A stretch of 64,000 nucleotides of DNA from JABAAE01 sp905480545 (GTDB lineage: Bacteria; Planctomycetota; Planctomycetia; Pirellulales; Pirellulaceae). The stretch covers positions 744,001 through 808,000 of the forward strand of contig CALSOR010000004.1 of assembly GCA_943788025.1 (NCBI GenBank), given 5' to 3'. The notes under the pieces were generated by a model. It saw nothing but the letters and a program-made list of their open reading frames with translations. It was not told the origin of the DNA and made no database searches. How positions within the stretch are numbered: the first letter of the stretch is position 1; every line of letters begins with the position of its first letter. Below are positions 63,490 to 64,000 of this stretch, piece by piece. Both the position numbers and the translations under genes were made by a program.

Positions 63490-64000
63490 CTACGTTCGCG
63501 ATCGTATTCTTGGGAACCGCCATCGCGTTTGTTCTGCTCCAGAGCATTTTAATCTTTCAATACAACCGTGTTCTCAAGCAGACCTCTGGCAGAGTTGGTT
63601 CGGACCACCCAACCTCTGTAGCGATGATCCTTTGCGTGCGAGGATTTGATCCGTCTCTCACCAATTGCTTGCTTGCATTGACTCAACAAGATTATTCCTT
63701 GAAGAAACTAATCATTGTTGGCGACCATGTCACGGATCCTGGAATGATCGCCGCAAAACAGTTTTTGGAAAAACAGAACAGCCTTGAATTCCAAATCTTG
63801 ATCAATGATCAAATCCACAAATCCTGCAGTTTAAAATGCTCGAATTTGGTTTACGCGTGCCAACGGCTTGATGATCAAATCGACGTGATTGCATTAGTTG
63901 ATGCGGATTCAAATCCTCCGCAGGATTGGTTGCAAATGATGGTCTCTCCATTTAAAGACCACGAGGTGGCCGTTACCACGGGAATTCGCTGGTTTATTCC
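63486..64000 (+). CDS. glycosyltransferase family 2-like, truncated by window end
   Basis: The gene begins at ATG 63486, inside the stop of the isomerase gene. The N-terminal transmembrane helix ('FAIVFLGTAIAFVLLQSILIF') is followed by a GT-A fold: 'VAMILCVRGFDPSLTNCL', 'LALTQQDYSLKKLIIVGDH' and the metal-binding 'VIALVDADSNPPQDWLQ'. 'AVTTGIRWFIP' near the window end is of the type seen in ceramide-glucosyltransferase-like (GT21) enzymes. 171 codons are present and the rest lies beyond the window. Confidence 0.82.
   Translation, partial: MTTFAIVFLGTAIAFVLLQSILIFQYNRVLKQTSGRVGSDHPTSVAMILCVRGFDPSLTNCLLALTQQDYSLKKLIIVGDHVTDPGMIAAKQFLEKQNSLEFQILINDQIHKSCSLKCSNLVYACQRLDDQIDVIALVDADSNPPQDWLQMMVSPFKDHEVAVTTGIRWFI

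Overview
The window is bacterial chromosome, and its gene content points to Planctomycetota, most likely a Pirellulaceae-like marine lineage. The markers are a DUF1549/DUF1553 protein with an N-terminal CxxCH haem motif followed by a DUF1501 gene, a class A arylsulfatase, a Tat-exported Gfo/Idh/MocA oxidoreductase, an FHA-GAF-sigma54 activator, many exported proteins with no recognised family, and long gene-poor spacers. Base composition looks balanced to slightly AT-rich by eye. There is no phage, IS element, CRISPR array, rRNA or recognisable tRNA. The genus assignment is inference.

Layout. 1-3.9 kb: the end of a beta-propeller-like gene and a convergent secreted esterase/prolyl-oligopeptidase-like gene. 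4.0-8.7 kb: a minus-strand housekeeping block read coaE, rho, ribH, nusB, ftsY. 9.2-13.3 kb: a coiled-coil membrane protein with a clear promoter and terminator, then a decayed paralogue and its intact neighbour. 13.3-17.5 kb: the DUF1549/1553 gene and a frameshifted DUF1501 gene. 17.6-20 kb: two tandem exported paralogues. 20.2-23.4 kb: an acyl-CoA ligase plus a crotonase fused to a decayed dehydrogenase domain. 23.5-34.5 kb: a HEAT-like protein, a hydrolase, an oxidoreductase, a DUF11-type repeat protein, a PAP2 phosphatase and TPR proteins. 34.5-41 kb: the translation/transcription block nusA, infB (frameshifted as sequenced), rbfA, followed by an endonuclease-III-like protein with a histone-like lysine-rich tail. 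41.3-49.1 kb: a VWA protein, an exported unknown, an active-site-less ketoacyl synthase, EboE, DUF423, threonine synthase and DUF5658. 49.4-57.6 kb: MsrB, an MFS transporter, TerB, DUF5989, two tandem exported paralogues, a possible BECR-type protein and an arylsulfatase. 57.6-64 kb: a gene remnant with a terminator, a sigma54 activator, a tail-specific protease, and an isomerase/glycosyltransferase pair cut off by the window end.

How the parts work together. The two minus-strand blocks supply core functions: SRP targeting, Rho and NusA/NusB transcription control, IF-2/RbfA translation initiation and ribosome maturation, CoA and riboflavin synthesis. The ligase/crotonase pair belongs to fatty-acid or acyl-CoA metabolism. 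Sulfatase, esterase, PSCyt-type and oxidoreductase genes fit the polysaccharide-degrading lifestyle of planctomycetes.

The most unusual material is: (i) a ketoacyl synthase with its nucleophilic Cys replaced by Glu and one catalytic His by Asn; (ii) a DNA-glycosylase-fold protein without the catalytic Lys but with a Lys/Ala-rich tail; (iii) a crotonase fusion that has lost its NAD-binding motif; (iv) a recurring pattern of 14-18-bp perfect tandem duplications inside and between genes; (v) two single-position frameshifts, one of them in the essential infB. I did not find a clear undescribed multi-gene defence or biosynthetic system.
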